Position numbers and translations under genes: made by a program. Shown here piece after piece: positions 7,833 through 16,117 of a stretch of DNA of 56,241 nucleotides (positions are counted from its first letter, which is position 1; each line of letters starts with the position of its first letter). The notes under the pieces were generated by a model that was not told the DNA's origin, made no database searches, and saw only the letters and a program-made list of their open reading frames with translations. The DNA is taken from positions 1 to 56,241 of the forward strand of contig CAMVNV010000006.1 of NCBI GenBank assembly GCA_947168935.1, in the 5' to 3' direction. This DNA comes from an uncultured Butyrivibrio sp. GTDB lineage: Bacteria > Bacillota > Clostridia > Lachnospirales > Lachnospiraceae.

Positions 7833-9821
7833 TTATTGCAGAAGGCTCAGAACGCCCTGCTTAGACTGGTTGGCCTGAGCCAGCATAGACTGTCCTGCCT
7901 GAGCGAGAATGTTCATGTTGGAATATCTCACCATCTCTTCGGCCATATCAGTATCTCTTATCTGAGATTCAGCATCAGATGTGTTTTCAACAACATTATC
8001 AAGGTTTTTGATAGTATGTTCAAGTCTGTTCTGGGTTGCACCATAGTAGCTTCGAACGTTACTTACAGCGGCAAGAGCAGCTTTTATGGAGTCTATAGAA
8101 CTTCTTGCTGCATCTGCTGTCATCATGTTGCTTGTGTTAAGTCCAAGAGCTGTGGAATCCATGTTGAAGAGCTTTATACCAATTCTATTGCTTGCTTCGT
8201 TTTCTGAGCCAGCCTGTATGAAAAGAGTATTAGCTTCGGTAACTTCTGTTCCGCCGCTTGAAGCACCAGGTGTAAGAGCACCGCCTGTTCCTGCGCCCTG
8301 AGGATAATTTTGATTAACAGGTGCATCTCCTGCAGAACTAACTACGAGAGGAGAAGTTACGCTTGCATTATCTACGATATTAGAACCTGACAAGCCGCCA
8401 TCGCCTATTATAGAGCCTTGCCCACCGTTTGAAGCTTTAGTGTTATAGGCAAGCTTTCTCATAAATTCAGTAATATCTGAGTCAGCAGTAGCTCCCGAGA
8501 ACCAGGAAGCAAGTGTTGACTGGTAGGTATTGGCATCACTTACAACACCAAGATCTTTAAGAGTTGTTCCAAGATCCTTGCCATCAATAAGTCCTTGCAT
8601 GATCTTGTTCATGCCAGTTGCGATGCTTGAAGCATTAACTGCACTTGATCCGCTTGCAAGATAACCAATATAAGCAGACATGAGGTATCCATGTCCATAA
8701 GGTCTGTTGGCCATTGTGTAGGACTTAAGATAATTGGCAACAGCTTCGTCTTTGCTGGAATCATTTTCGCTGGTAAGACCTGATACTGCATTATATAGGC
8801 CATTATTCCAGTTAGTAGCAACACCACCGCCTGTCAGCTGAGCCACACCTTCAGTAAACCAGGTTGGAAGGAAGCCTTTGGTCATGGCGATAGGCATTGT
8901 GTACTGCATTAAGGTATGAGTAAGCTCATGAGCTATGGTGCTCTCAAGAGTATTAGTTCCTTCGGTTCCGCTAACTGAAGAATTGGAAAAGTCATCTTTA
9001 TCAACTGTCATACCAAGAGTAAGGCCATGGACAGTATATGAAGTTCCATCGTTACTGGTGGAAGAAAGAAGGCTTGCATAAGCAAGAGTATTGCTTGCAC
9101 CGTCAACATATTTTATATCGAGAGAAATAGGAACTTCGCTGCCGCCGCTCTGGCTTTCGAAGGCTGTCTTGATCGATGGAAAAGCGTTGAATATCTGGTT
9201 TACAGCATTAGGTATAAGAGTTTCGCTTATGACCTGGCCAAGAGTATCCCAGTTTTCTCCTGGAGTTGTAACGCCGTCAAGAGTTGATGGATAGGAGATT
9301 GTTATATCGCTTGCACTTACGCTTCCGTCAGCACCAAGTGTCATATTGAAATTTATATTTTGTTCAACAGAAAATGAATCTGTTGGAGAATATCCTTCTG
9401 ATGGGAAAAGATGTATCTCGTTAAAGGTTGTACATGCAGCATTTTTATCAATCTGATCAAGGATCTGCCTGTATTCAGCTTCAACGTACATGCGGTCAGT
9501 ATCAGTCATGGTATCGTTGGAAGCTTTTACAGCAAGTTCGTTACTACGCTGGAGCATATCGTGAACTTCATGAAGGGATCCTTCTGCGATCTGAATAAGA
9601 GATACGCCGTCCTGACAGTTTCTTGAAGCCTGAGACAGACCTCTTATCTGACGACGCATTTTCTCAGAAATGGCAAGACCTGCCGCATCATCTGCTGCTC
9701 TGTTTACCTTATATCCTGAAGAGAGCTTTTCAGATGATTTCGCCAGGTTTCCTGTTGTGATATTAAGCGTGCGATTCGAGTTCATCGCACTTATGTTGTG
9801 TTGAATGACAAAGCCGCCCAT
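7833..9821 (-). CDS. flagellinolysin: flagellin with inserted zinc-metalloprotease domain
   Basis: 662 residues from ATG 9821. Residues 1-about 140 are a flagellin N-terminal D0/D1 region (IQHNISAMNSNRTL, KLSSGYKVNRAADDAAGLAI). The last about 140 residues are the C-terminal D1/D0 region (IRDTDMAEEMVRYSNMNIL, ending SLLQ). The middle holds a gluzincin-type protease: HELTH at 298-302 and a third ligand candidate E324 in WFTEGVAQ. Such proteolytic flagellins are known and assemble into active filaments. An ATG at 9920 would add 33 non-flagellin residues, but it lies upstream of the sigma-28-like -10 and is rejected. Ordinary flagellins are about 270-500 residues, so the insert explains the length. 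Confidence 0.92.
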   Translation of the reverse strand: MGGFVIQHNISAMNSNRTLNITTGNLAKSSEKLSSGYKVNRAADDAAGLAISEKMRRQIRGLSQASRNCQDGVSLIQIAEGSLHEVHDMLQRSNELAVKASNDTMTDTDRMYVEAEYRQILDQIDKNAACTTFNEIHLFPSEGYSPTDSFSVEQNINFNMTLGADGSVSASDITISYPSTLDGVTTPGENWDTLGQVISETLIPNAVNQIFNAFPSIKTAFESQSGGSEVPISLDIKYVDGASNTLAYASLLSSTSNDGTSYTVHGLTLGMTVDKDDFSNSSVSGTEGTNTLESTIAHELTHTLMQYTMPIAMTKGFLPTWFTEGVAQLTGGGVATNWNNGLYNAVSGLTSENDSSKDEAVANYLKSYTMANRPYGHGYLMSAYIGYLASGSSAVNASSIATGMNKIMQGLIDGKDLGTTLKDLGVVSDANTYQSTLASWFSGATADSDITEFMRKLAYNTKASNGGQGSIIGDGGLSGSNIVDNASVTSPLVVSSAGDAPVNQNYPQGAGTGGALTPGASSGGTEVTEANTLFIQAGSENEASNRIGIKLFNMDSTALGLNTSNMMTADAARSSIDSIKAALAAVSNVRSYYGATQNRLEHTIKNLDNVVENTSDAESQIRDTDMAEEMVRYSNMNILAQAGQSMLAQANQSKQGVLSLLQ

Positions 9822-9847
9822 TGTAATACTAAGTAAAGCCTTTCTGT

Positions 9848-9861
9848 AGACGTCCTTGTCT
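9848..9861 (-). promoter_or_regulatory. CsrA-type hairpin in the flagellin leader
   Basis: On the minus strand, AGAC-AAGGAC-GTCT forms a 4-bp stem with GGA in the loop. ACAAGGACGT differs by one base from the CsrA SELEX core ACARGGAUGU. Two more GGA triplets lie in the first 20 bases of the leader. In Bacillus, CsrA (antagonised by FliW) represses hag translation at such sites. Here the hairpin lies 27 bases ahead of the ATG. Confidence 0.6.
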
Positions 9862-9898
9862 GGTAATAATAATCTGGTAAATCCTTTTCCTATACTAT

Positions 9899-9906
9899 TT
9901 ATCGGT
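9899..9906 (-). promoter_or_regulatory. sigma-28 (FliA/SigD)-like promoter of the flagellin
   Basis: ACCGATAA on the minus strand matches seven of eight positions of the flagellar -10 element GCCGATAA. A weak TAAT lies 16 bases upstream in the -35 position (consensus TAAA). Transcription would start near 9892, giving a leader of about 70 bases before the ATG at 9821. Confidence 0.65.
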
Positions 9907-10105
9907 TCTTTGACGGCCAATCATTAATTAAAGTCTTTAATGAATTCTAATAACAAAAATGTATCTAAAACAATCAAAAAATACGCTATTTTCCTATAAG
10001 AACAGTGTTAGAATAAAAAGGTCATAGATTTAGAAAATTCGCATATTGTGCGCATTTTAAGATTATTAAAAAGAAATTGTTTAGCTTAAATAATTGGAGG
10101 GTTTT

Positions 10106-12121
10106 ATGGGAAAAAGTTATTACGTAGATGCAAGTGTAAGTGGCATGGGAGATGGAAGTAAGGAAGCTCCATTTAAGACCATTCAGGCAGCAGCAGATAT
10201 CGCTATGCCAGGTGATGAAGTAATCGTTATGCCTGGAATATACCGCGAACACGTTATTCCCCAAAATGCAGGACTTGAAGATGCAAGAATTACCTATAGA
10301 TCTGCTGAACCTCTTAAGGCAGTGATCACAGGTGCAGAAGTAGTGGATAAATGGGATCACTACAAGGACAACGTATGGACTGCCAAGGTTGATAATAAGA
10401 TCTTTGGCGACTATAACCCATACACAACATTTGTATGCGGAGACTGGTACTTCGCACCAACAGTTCGTCATACAGGAAGCGTATACCTTAATGACAGGAT
10501 GATGTACGAGACCGTGACACTTGAAGAGTGTCTTGAAGGCGCTGCAGATCCTTGCGCCTGGAAGCAGGAGGAGTCCACATATAAGTGGTTCAGCGTTCAG
10601 GAAGATGGCTTTACAGTATTCTATGCTAATTTCCAGGGCAAAGATCCTAACGAAGAAAAAGTTGATATTGCAGTTAGAAGAAACTGCTTTATGCCTGATA
10701 AAAACGGCGTTAACTATATTACTTTAAGCGGCTTTGACGTAAATAAAGCTGCAACAACTTGGGCACCGCCTGCTGCATATCAGGACGGAATGGTTGGACC
10801 TCACTGGAGTAAGGGCTGGATCATCGAGGACTGCGAGATCAGCAATTCAAGATGCTGCGGAATCTCCCTTGGTAAATACCGTGATGAAGAAAACGATATG
10901 TATTTTTATACCAAGCACGTTAAGAGCCCTACTCAGATGGAGCGTGATGCTGTCTGCAGAGGCCAGTACCATGGCTGGCTCAAGGAGAATGTAGGCCATC
11001 ACATCATCAGAAGATGTAACGTACATCACTGCGAACAGACTGGTATCGTTGGAAGAATGGGCGGTGTATTTTCAACTATTGAAGATTGCCACATTCACGA
11101 TATCTGTAATTCTCAGCAGCTTGGCGGCGCAGAAACTGCAGGAATCAAACTCCATGCAGCAATCGACGTAACTATCAGAAGAAACTATATCCATAACTGT
11201 ATCATGGGTGTATGGCTTGACTGGGAAGCTCAGGGCGCAAGAGTAACTCAGAACCTTATGCATGACAATCACCGCCCGGAGGGTAGAACACCTGCACAGG
11301 GAGCTATGTTCTCTAACGATGTATTCGTTGAAGTTGGCCATGGACCTACACTTATTGATAACAACGTTCTTTTGTCCAAGGTATCAGTTATCATGCCAAG
11401 CGAAGGTATTGCCTGCGTTCATAACCTTATGCTCGGGGCTTTTGGCCTCATCAATTCAGGCGTTGACAGCATTGAAAATGGTCAGAGAGAACCAAGATAT
11501 ACACCATATCATATTCGCCACAGGACAGAGGTTGCGGGCTTCATGACAATCCTTCACGGCGATGACAGGATCTACAACAACATCTTCGTTCAGCATTTCC
11601 CTGTTACAGATTCAAGCAAAGAACCTAAGGATAATGACTATGAAGTGGTTGGCACAAAGTGCTTTGACATCTTCCCAACCTATGAAGAGTGGATTTCTAA
11701 CTTCCAGATGGGCCAGGAACCAGACATGGGATACCTTGCTAAATATCACTTTGGACACCTCCCTGTATGGGTTGATGGTAACGCTTATTTTAACGGAGCA
11801 GATGTTTACTCTAAGGAAAAAAATAAGCTTGTAAACGATAAGGATAAAGCCCTTGTAACTCTTAAGAAGGAAGATGGAAAGATAAGTCTTGAAACTAACC
11901 TTTATGATCTTCTTGGAGACTTTAAAGACTCACTTATTACAAGTGACGTTCTTGGATTAGCTTTCGAGCCTGAGCAGCGCTTTGAAAATCCTGATGGATC
12001 TGAGATCATATTTGATACAGACTATTATGGATCAAAGAGAGATAGCGCAATAATCCCTGGACCATTTGCAACAGGAACAGAAGGAAGATTTGAGTTTACA
12101 GGAACTGCGTTTAAGCTGTAA
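10106..12121 (+). CDS. GH120 beta-xylosidase
   Basis: 671 residues. The whole chain resembles XylC of Thermoanaerobacterium, the GH120 type member, a right-handed beta-helix enzyme that removes xylose from xylo-oligosaccharides. Landmarks are NFQGKDPNEE, SKGWIIEDCEI, AGIKLHAAIDV, VWLDWEAQGARV and NDVFVEVGHGP. The probable catalytic residues are D372 (WLDWE) and E409 (FVEVG). Relative to XylC there is an insertion of about 14 residues between them (EGRTPAQGAMFS region). No signal peptide, so it acts in the cytoplasm on imported oligosaccharides. The start is fixed by GGAGGG at 10096-10101. Confidence 0.9.
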   Translation: MGKSYYVDASVSGMGDGSKEAPFKTIQAAADIAMPGDEVIVMPGIYREHVIPQNAGLEDARITYRSAEPLKAVITGAEVVDKWDHYKDNVWTAKVDNKIFGDYNPYTTFVCGDWYFAPTVRHTGSVYLNDRMMYETVTLEECLEGAADPCAWKQEESTYKWFSVQEDGFTVFYANFQGKDPNEEKVDIAVRRNCFMPDKNGVNYITLSGFDVNKAATTWAPPAAYQDGMVGPHWSKGWIIEDCEISNSRCCGISLGKYRDEENDMYFYTKHVKSPTQMERDAVCRGQYHGWLKENVGHHIIRRCNVHHCEQTGIVGRMGGVFSTIEDCHIHDICNSQQLGGAETAGIKLHAAIDVTIRRNYIHNCIMGVWLDWEAQGARVTQNLMHDNHRPEGRTPAQGAMFSNDVFVEVGHGPTLIDNNVLLSKVSVIMPSEGIACVHNLMLGAFGLINSGVDSIENGQREPRYTPYHIRHRTEVAGFMTILHGDDRIYNNIFVQHFPVTDSSKEPKDNDYEVVGTKCFDIFPTYEEWISNFQMGQEPDMGYLAKYHFGHLPVWVDGNAYFNGADVYSKEKNKLVNDKDKALVTLKKEDGKISLETNLYDLLGDFKDSLITSDVLGLAFEPEQRFENPDGSEIIFDTDYYGSKRDSAIIPGPFATGTEGRFEFTGTAFKL

Positions 12122-12527
12122 ATGTTTTGATCGTGTTCCGCTTTCAAAATAGAATTGGCGCTGCGAGTATCACCAATATCGAACCATTAGTTACTTGCGG
12201 CAGATGTTTAATATGGAAATCCGCACCGGCATGCTGAGATGTCTTTTTAATCACTGCGCTCAAATCAGTATACCGGTTGTGGATTTTTGTATGGTTATTA
12301 TGCATTGAGCTTAAAGTAATGCGTATTAACGGAGCTTTGATCTAAAAACGAATATTTTAGCAATATGTGGGAAGAATAAATATAGCAATATTTGTAAAAT
12401 GATAATACTATTATAAGGGTCATAAAAGCTCTTTATTACGAATCGTTTTATGGCTTACGATCATTAAAAACAGACTGCGATAAACCTTTTAATGGGGAGG
12501 AGATGCGCAGTACAAGGGGGATTTACA
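12122..12527. other. 406-bp gap between the GH120 and U32-like genes
   Basis: I see no open frame, RNA gene or convincing terminator here. An A+T-rich stretch (12350-12415) probably contains the promoter for the next gene, but no -35/-10 pair with good spacing stands out. A Shine-Dalgarno AAGGGGGA (12513-12520) precedes the ATG at 12528. Confidence 0.5.
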
Positions 12528-13484
12528 ATGGAGGCTTTATTTCATATACCGGGGCTAAGGTATAATTTTCCACTTAACATGCTTCTTATAGACATGTTAG
12601 AAAGGTTTCCGAAGTATTTCAGAGAAGGTGTAAAGATTTCGTCAGTCTTTGGCGATTTTCCGGCATCACTTTGGAGTAGTGGCAGATACAGTGCTGGAGA
12701 TCAGTGTGCAAGAGCTTATGTAACAGGCGTTATAGGAGCTATTAATGCTAAGAACGTAGCTGTAAGATATACTTACACCAATCCTACGATCACAGAAGCT
12801 GATCTTGATAACGAGTTTTGCAATTTCTGTCTTGATCAGGTTGATACTCCTAAGAAGATGAACGGAGTACTTGTAGTATCACCTATTCTTGAAGATTATA
12901 TTAGAAAGACTCATCCAAACCTTAAGCTCAACAGCTCTACCTGCAAGTGCATCAGAACTATTGACGGTGTCAATGAAGAGCTGAAAAAAGACTATAACCT
13001 CGTAGTTCTTGATTACAATATGAACAACCATTTCGATGAACTAGACAAGATCATCGACAAAGAAAGATGCGAGGTTCTCATCAACGCTTGCTGTATTCCG
13101 GATTGCCCAAGAAGAGCAGAGCATTACAGAGTCATAGGCGAAAACAACAGAATTACTCTTGAGAACAGAAAGCTTCCCAAAGATAAGCAAAAGCCTCTCA
13201 TTCCATGGGAGTGCTCTTATGGTGATAACTCAATGCCGTCAATAACAAGAAAGTACAAGACACACATTACTCCTGATGCTATCTGGGAAAAATATATCCC
13301 AATGGGCTTTAAGAATTTCAAGATTGAGGGAAGAACAGCTAATCTCTTTTCTCTTGTAAAGACTTATGCATACTACTTTGCAAAGCCTGAGTACAGGGAC
13401 GATGTAGAGCTTTTACTTCTTACAAACCTTGCATCTAACAAGATCATCACTCTTTCAAGACCCAAGGCTGTAAGGGACGAGTAA
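12528..13484 (+). CDS. peptidase U32-like protein
   Basis: 318 residues. The central segment VLINACCIPDCPRRAEHYR and the later MGFKNFKIEGR resemble the U32 'collagenase-like' family (..N..C..DC..R..H, G...KIEGR). Members of that family with clustered cysteines (UbiU/UbiV/RlhA type) bind an iron-sulfur cluster and work in hydroxylation rather than proteolysis. Cysteines near C.FC, CKC and CC-C are present here, so a cluster is plausible. The start is chosen by AAGGGGGA 8 bases upstream; an ATG at 12492 is less likely. The substrate is unknown, and the gene is not linked by operon to its neighbours. Confidence 0.6.
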   Translation: MEALFHIPGLRYNFPLNMLLIDMLERFPKYFREGVKISSVFGDFPASLWSSGRYSAGDQCARAYVTGVIGAINAKNVAVRYTYTNPTITEADLDNEFCNFCLDQVDTPKKMNGVLVVSPILEDYIRKTHPNLKLNSSTCKCIRTIDGVNEELKKDYNLVVLDYNMNNHFDELDKIIDKERCEVLINACCIPDCPRRAEHYRVIGENNRITLENRKLPKDKQKPLIPWECSYGDNSMPSITRKYKTHITPDAIWEKYIPMGFKNFKIEGRTANLFSLVKTYAYYFAKPEYRDDVELLLLTNLASNKIITLSRPKAVRDE

Positions 13485-13510
13485 ATATTAAAACATGTAA
13501 AATTTGAAAG

Positions 13511-13540
13511 GTATGGCGCAAAATGTGTCATACTTTTTTA
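13511..13540 (+). terminator. terminator of the U32-like gene
   Basis: Hairpin GTATGGCGCA-AAA-TGTGTCATAC (10 bp with G:U pairs) followed by TTTTTT, 27 bases after the stop. Confidence 0.8.
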
Positions 13541-13545
13541 TGTAA

Positions 13546-13581
13546 ATAAAAAAGAGGTTGCCACATATTGCGACAACCTCT
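13546..13581 (-). terminator. terminator of the 13593-15356 gene
   Basis: Arms AGAGGTTG (13553-13560) and CAACCTCT (13574-13581) form a hairpin. On the minus strand it is followed by TTTTTTATTT. It lies 12 bases past the stop of the minus-strand gene. Confidence 0.8.
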
Positions 13582-13592
13582 ATCTAAAGACA

Positions 13593-15356
13593 TTATCTTA
13601 CTATTGTATAAATCTTAAATACTCCCGGCATTGCTGAGAGCTTAAATACAGCTTCATCTCCTTCTGTATAAAGTGGCTCGACTCTGCTATCAGCCATAGG
13701 GAAGTGCTTAGGGAATTCTTCCAGAGCTTTAGCTCCCTTTACATGAACAAGGATATCTTCACGCTGTACATTGTCCATTACATATGGATATACGATGAAG
13801 GAATCGTTGTCGTAAGCAAAGAGGCTGATTCTTGAAGGTCCCTCGAACCATATGCCATTAACAGGAAGTGCCTGCCTTATGCGGCTAAGGACAGGAGATG
13901 GCATTCTGTAATAATCTGGGAATGCGTCTGGTGCAGCAATTGTCCAGATATGTCCATCGCAGTAATCATCACGAAGGAGTATTCCGAAGCTTTCTTCATC
14001 ATGGGAAGCTTTAACTACAGCCCAGGTTGAGTTGTTCCTAAACTCTGCTACAGGTATTGTTATTGCCTTATCGCTATAAGGGAATGAGTAAGTTGGATGA
14101 CCCTTTGTAGCGGCGCTTTCAACTCTGTATCTGTTTGCGCTTATCTTTCTACCGCGAAGTCTTATTGATGTAAGGTCGTAGCCTTTTTCACCTACTGCTT
14201 CCCAGAATCCTGTTGTTACAAGGACGTTGCCGCCTTTTTCGCTAAGGTACTTTTCAAGCTTTTCGATAATATCAGGATCATAAGCTGATGATCTTGTAAG
14301 CATGATCTGATCTTCATTTTCCGGAAAATATGGACTGCAAACTATAGGAAGACCAACCATTCCAAGGAAGTCCTGTATGTTATCTTCACCCTGGCAGTTG
14401 TCAGGCAGATAACATGTGATTCCAACTGGCTTTCCTGCCTTATCCATAACTTCGTCAAGCTTATCAAGCTGGAAGCCAAGAGACGGTGTGAACATGTTGT
14501 CATATATTGACTGGAAGCAGAAGAGCATCAGCTCTTTAGGCTGAGAAAATGCTGTAAGGTAAGCCTGCTCGAGGTAGTGTTCTGTTATATGCATGTCGAA
14601 GGTATCAAACCAGCCGCCTCCGTTATGACCAGGCCACATGTTCTCAAAATAGGTCATGAGGCTGTAGCTAAGATATCTTGGCAGGTGCTGATCTGTTGAT
14701 ACAGGATCTCTTGTCTCTGTGCCTGTATAGATGTTGTCAAAAAGCTTTCTCTGCTCAGCTGGATTGTAGCCTGTTTCCTGATAGCTCTCTGCCCAGTTAG
14801 GGTATTTGATAGTGATCTTAATATCAGGATTAGCCTGTCTTGCAGGAGCGATCATGTCTTCCTCGCTGATGCGTTTTAGAAGATCAAGGCGGTATTCCTG
14901 CCAGCCGCTCTTTATGTCGTGAGCTTTATTAAAGGCATTTTTTTCCTTAACACAAGTCGGGCACATGCAGTTTGTGAAAAAGAAATCGTCGATTATAAAT
15001 TCATCAAAATGAGCTCCGATAAAGCTAGTTACTTCGCGAAGCTTAGCTCTCATCTTTGGATCATTGTAGCAGAAGGTATCAAAAAGTCTTGCCTTAGGCT
15101 TATCACCTTTAGGAGTTGGAATAACAGTAGTGATGCCGCCGGCGACTTTGATGCCATGCTTATTGAAGACCTTTTTGCACATCTCAACCTGATCGTGAGA
15201 TGCAAGAAGACCGCGCCAAGGCTCAAGATATACCTTATCAAGCCTCATGTGCTTTGATATGAAAGAAAGCTGTTTTTCAAGCTCTTCCTCTGTTATGCTA
15301 GCGGTGGCTTGTGCTACGAAGTATGTAGTAAGAGTAAAATTGCGATAGTTCCCCAT
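13593..15356 (-). CDS. unassigned TIM-barrel-like protein, possible glycoside hydrolase
   Basis: 587 residues, no signal peptide, no family I can name. The N-terminal half reads like an (alpha/beta)8 barrel: LDKVYLEPWRG, GIKVAGGITTVIP, an acidic strand end DEFIIDDFFFTN, then KITIKYPNWAESY. A cysteine pair (CMCPTC) follows the DD motif and may bind metal. The C-terminal part (about 370-587) looks like the alpha/beta plus beta-sandwich region seen behind barrels of some beta-galactosidase-like enzymes. Start at 15356 by GGAGG five bases upstream, the same GGAGG-N-TTTT-ATGGG layout as the GH120 gene. A carbohydrate role is suggested only by that neighbour. Confidence 0.6.
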   Translation of the reverse strand: MGNYRNFTLTTYFVAQATASITEEELEKQLSFISKHMRLDKVYLEPWRGLLASHDQVEMCKKVFNKHGIKVAGGITTVIPTPKGDKPKARLFDTFCYNDPKMRAKLREVTSFIGAHFDEFIIDDFFFTNCMCPTCVKEKNAFNKAHDIKSGWQEYRLDLLKRISEEDMIAPARQANPDIKITIKYPNWAESYQETGYNPAEQRKLFDNIYTGTETRDPVSTDQHLPRYLSYSLMTYFENMWPGHNGGGWFDTFDMHITEHYLEQAYLTAFSQPKELMLFCFQSIYDNMFTPSLGFQLDKLDEVMDKAGKPVGITCYLPDNCQGEDNIQDFLGMVGLPIVCSPYFPENEDQIMLTRSSAYDPDIIEKLEKYLSEKGGNVLVTTGFWEAVGEKGYDLTSIRLRGRKISANRYRVESAATKGHPTYSFPYSDKAITIPVAEFRNNSTWAVVKASHDEESFGILLRDDYCDGHIWTIAAPDAFPDYYRMPSPVLSRIRQALPVNGIWFEGPSRISLFAYDNDSFIVYPYVMDNVQREDILVHVKGAKALEEFPKHFPMADSRVEPLYTEGDEAVFKLSAMPGVFKIYTIVR

Positions 15357-15423
15357 AAAAACCTCCATATTGAGTATTATCTGTGATTACTAATTTAAGA
15401 AAGTTTCTATAACCTTAAGACTA

Positions 15424-15452
15424 ATTATCCCATGTATATTATGCGTATACAA
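15424..15452 (-). promoter_or_regulatory. probable promoter of the 13593-15356 gene
   Basis: On the minus strand, TTGTAT (15452-15447), a 17-base spacer and GATAAT (15429-15424). The leader would be about 60 bases. The -35 is a weak match. Confidence 0.45.
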
Positions 15453-15556
15453 CTTATTATCTGCGCTACAGTTATCAAAAATTATTATTTTGAAAATAGA
15501 AGATGGAAGCGTGAAAAGCAGACTCCGAGCCAAGGATTCGGGTAAAAAGATTGTGC

Positions 15557-15585
15557 TTGATTTAAAATAACAAACGTGATATCAT
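15557..15585 (+). promoter_or_regulatory. promoter of the small membrane protein gene
   Basis: TTGATT at 15557-15562, 17-base spacer, TATCAT at 15580-15585. It lies about 80 bases ahead of the ATG at 15664. Confidence 0.65.
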
Positions 15586-15663
15586 GACTCACTGTGCGTA
15601 AAAAAGAATTGGCAGGACTTGATTACTGCTGTAATCTGAAATCCTGTATGTAAGGAGTAATTC

Positions 15664-16029
15664 ATGAGAGTATATTACAAGAAACTTGATGCAAATACCG
15701 TTAGAGCTATCGAGAACGGACAGCTTGACAGAAACCAGCTTCAGAAGGTAAGCGAAGAGGTATCCAAATATGTATCTGATAAGAAAAAGGGAACTATTAT
15801 AGCACTTGTCATGGTCATCATCATGAGCGTATTCATGACAGCTTCAACACTTATGAACAGCAATTTAGAAGATCCGACTCTTTTACTTTCAATGCTTGTT
15901 CCTATGTTCCTGGTACTTATTCTTATCGTTGCATTTACAGGATGGTTTTTCTATGGACGTGTGAAGAGCCAGTTCAACAAAGCCCTTCAGAAGGGATACC
16001 CCGGATCATACGCTGAGTTCATGATCTAA
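15664..16029 (+). CDS. small membrane protein, function unknown
   Basis: 121 residues. A charged N-terminal part of about 40 residues is followed by two membrane segments (about 43-62, GTIIALVMVIIMSVFMTAS, and 75-98, LLLSMLVPMFLVLILIVAF) and a basic tail. This suggests a two-pass protein with both ends in the cytoplasm. A strong TAAGGAG site precedes the ATG. It has its own promoter and terminator, so it is a single-gene unit. No family recognised. Confidence 0.8.
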   Translation: MRVYYKKLDANTVRAIENGQLDRNQLQKVSEEVSKYVSDKKKGTIIALVMVIIMSVFMTASTLMNSNLEDPTLLLSMLVPMFLVLILIVAFTGWFFYGRVKSQFNKALQKGYPGSYAEFMI

Positions 16030-16050
16030 ATATATAGAAAGCTTTACATT

Positions 16051-16080
16051 AAAAATGGTGCCGGAGGGCACCATTTTTTT
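16051..16080. terminator. bidirectional terminator
   Basis: AAAAATGGTGCC-GGAG-GGCACCATTTTTTT forms a 9-bp G/C-rich hairpin with T-tracts on both strands. It serves the small membrane protein gene on + and the LysR gene on -. Confidence 0.9.
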
Positions 16081-16117
16081 AGCATCAACTATTTACAAGG
16101 CTTTGATTTTTACTTAT

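Noticed and set aside
9822-9920. Flagellin start at ATG 9920, giving 33 extra N-terminal residues
   Set aside because: The extra residues do not resemble any flagellin N-terminus, no Shine-Dalgarno precedes that ATG, and the sigma-28-like -10 at 9899-9906 lies downstream of it.
9945-9965. Third copy of the 35-bp palindrome (CAAAAATGTAT upstream of the flagellin)
   Set aside because: Only an 11-base match to one arm; the partner arm is absent.
10022-10471. Minus-strand open frame of 149 codons over the GH120 5' end
   Set aside because: It overlaps a strongly recognised + strand gene, is rich in Cys/Phe/Ile as expected from antisense reading, and has no ribosome site.
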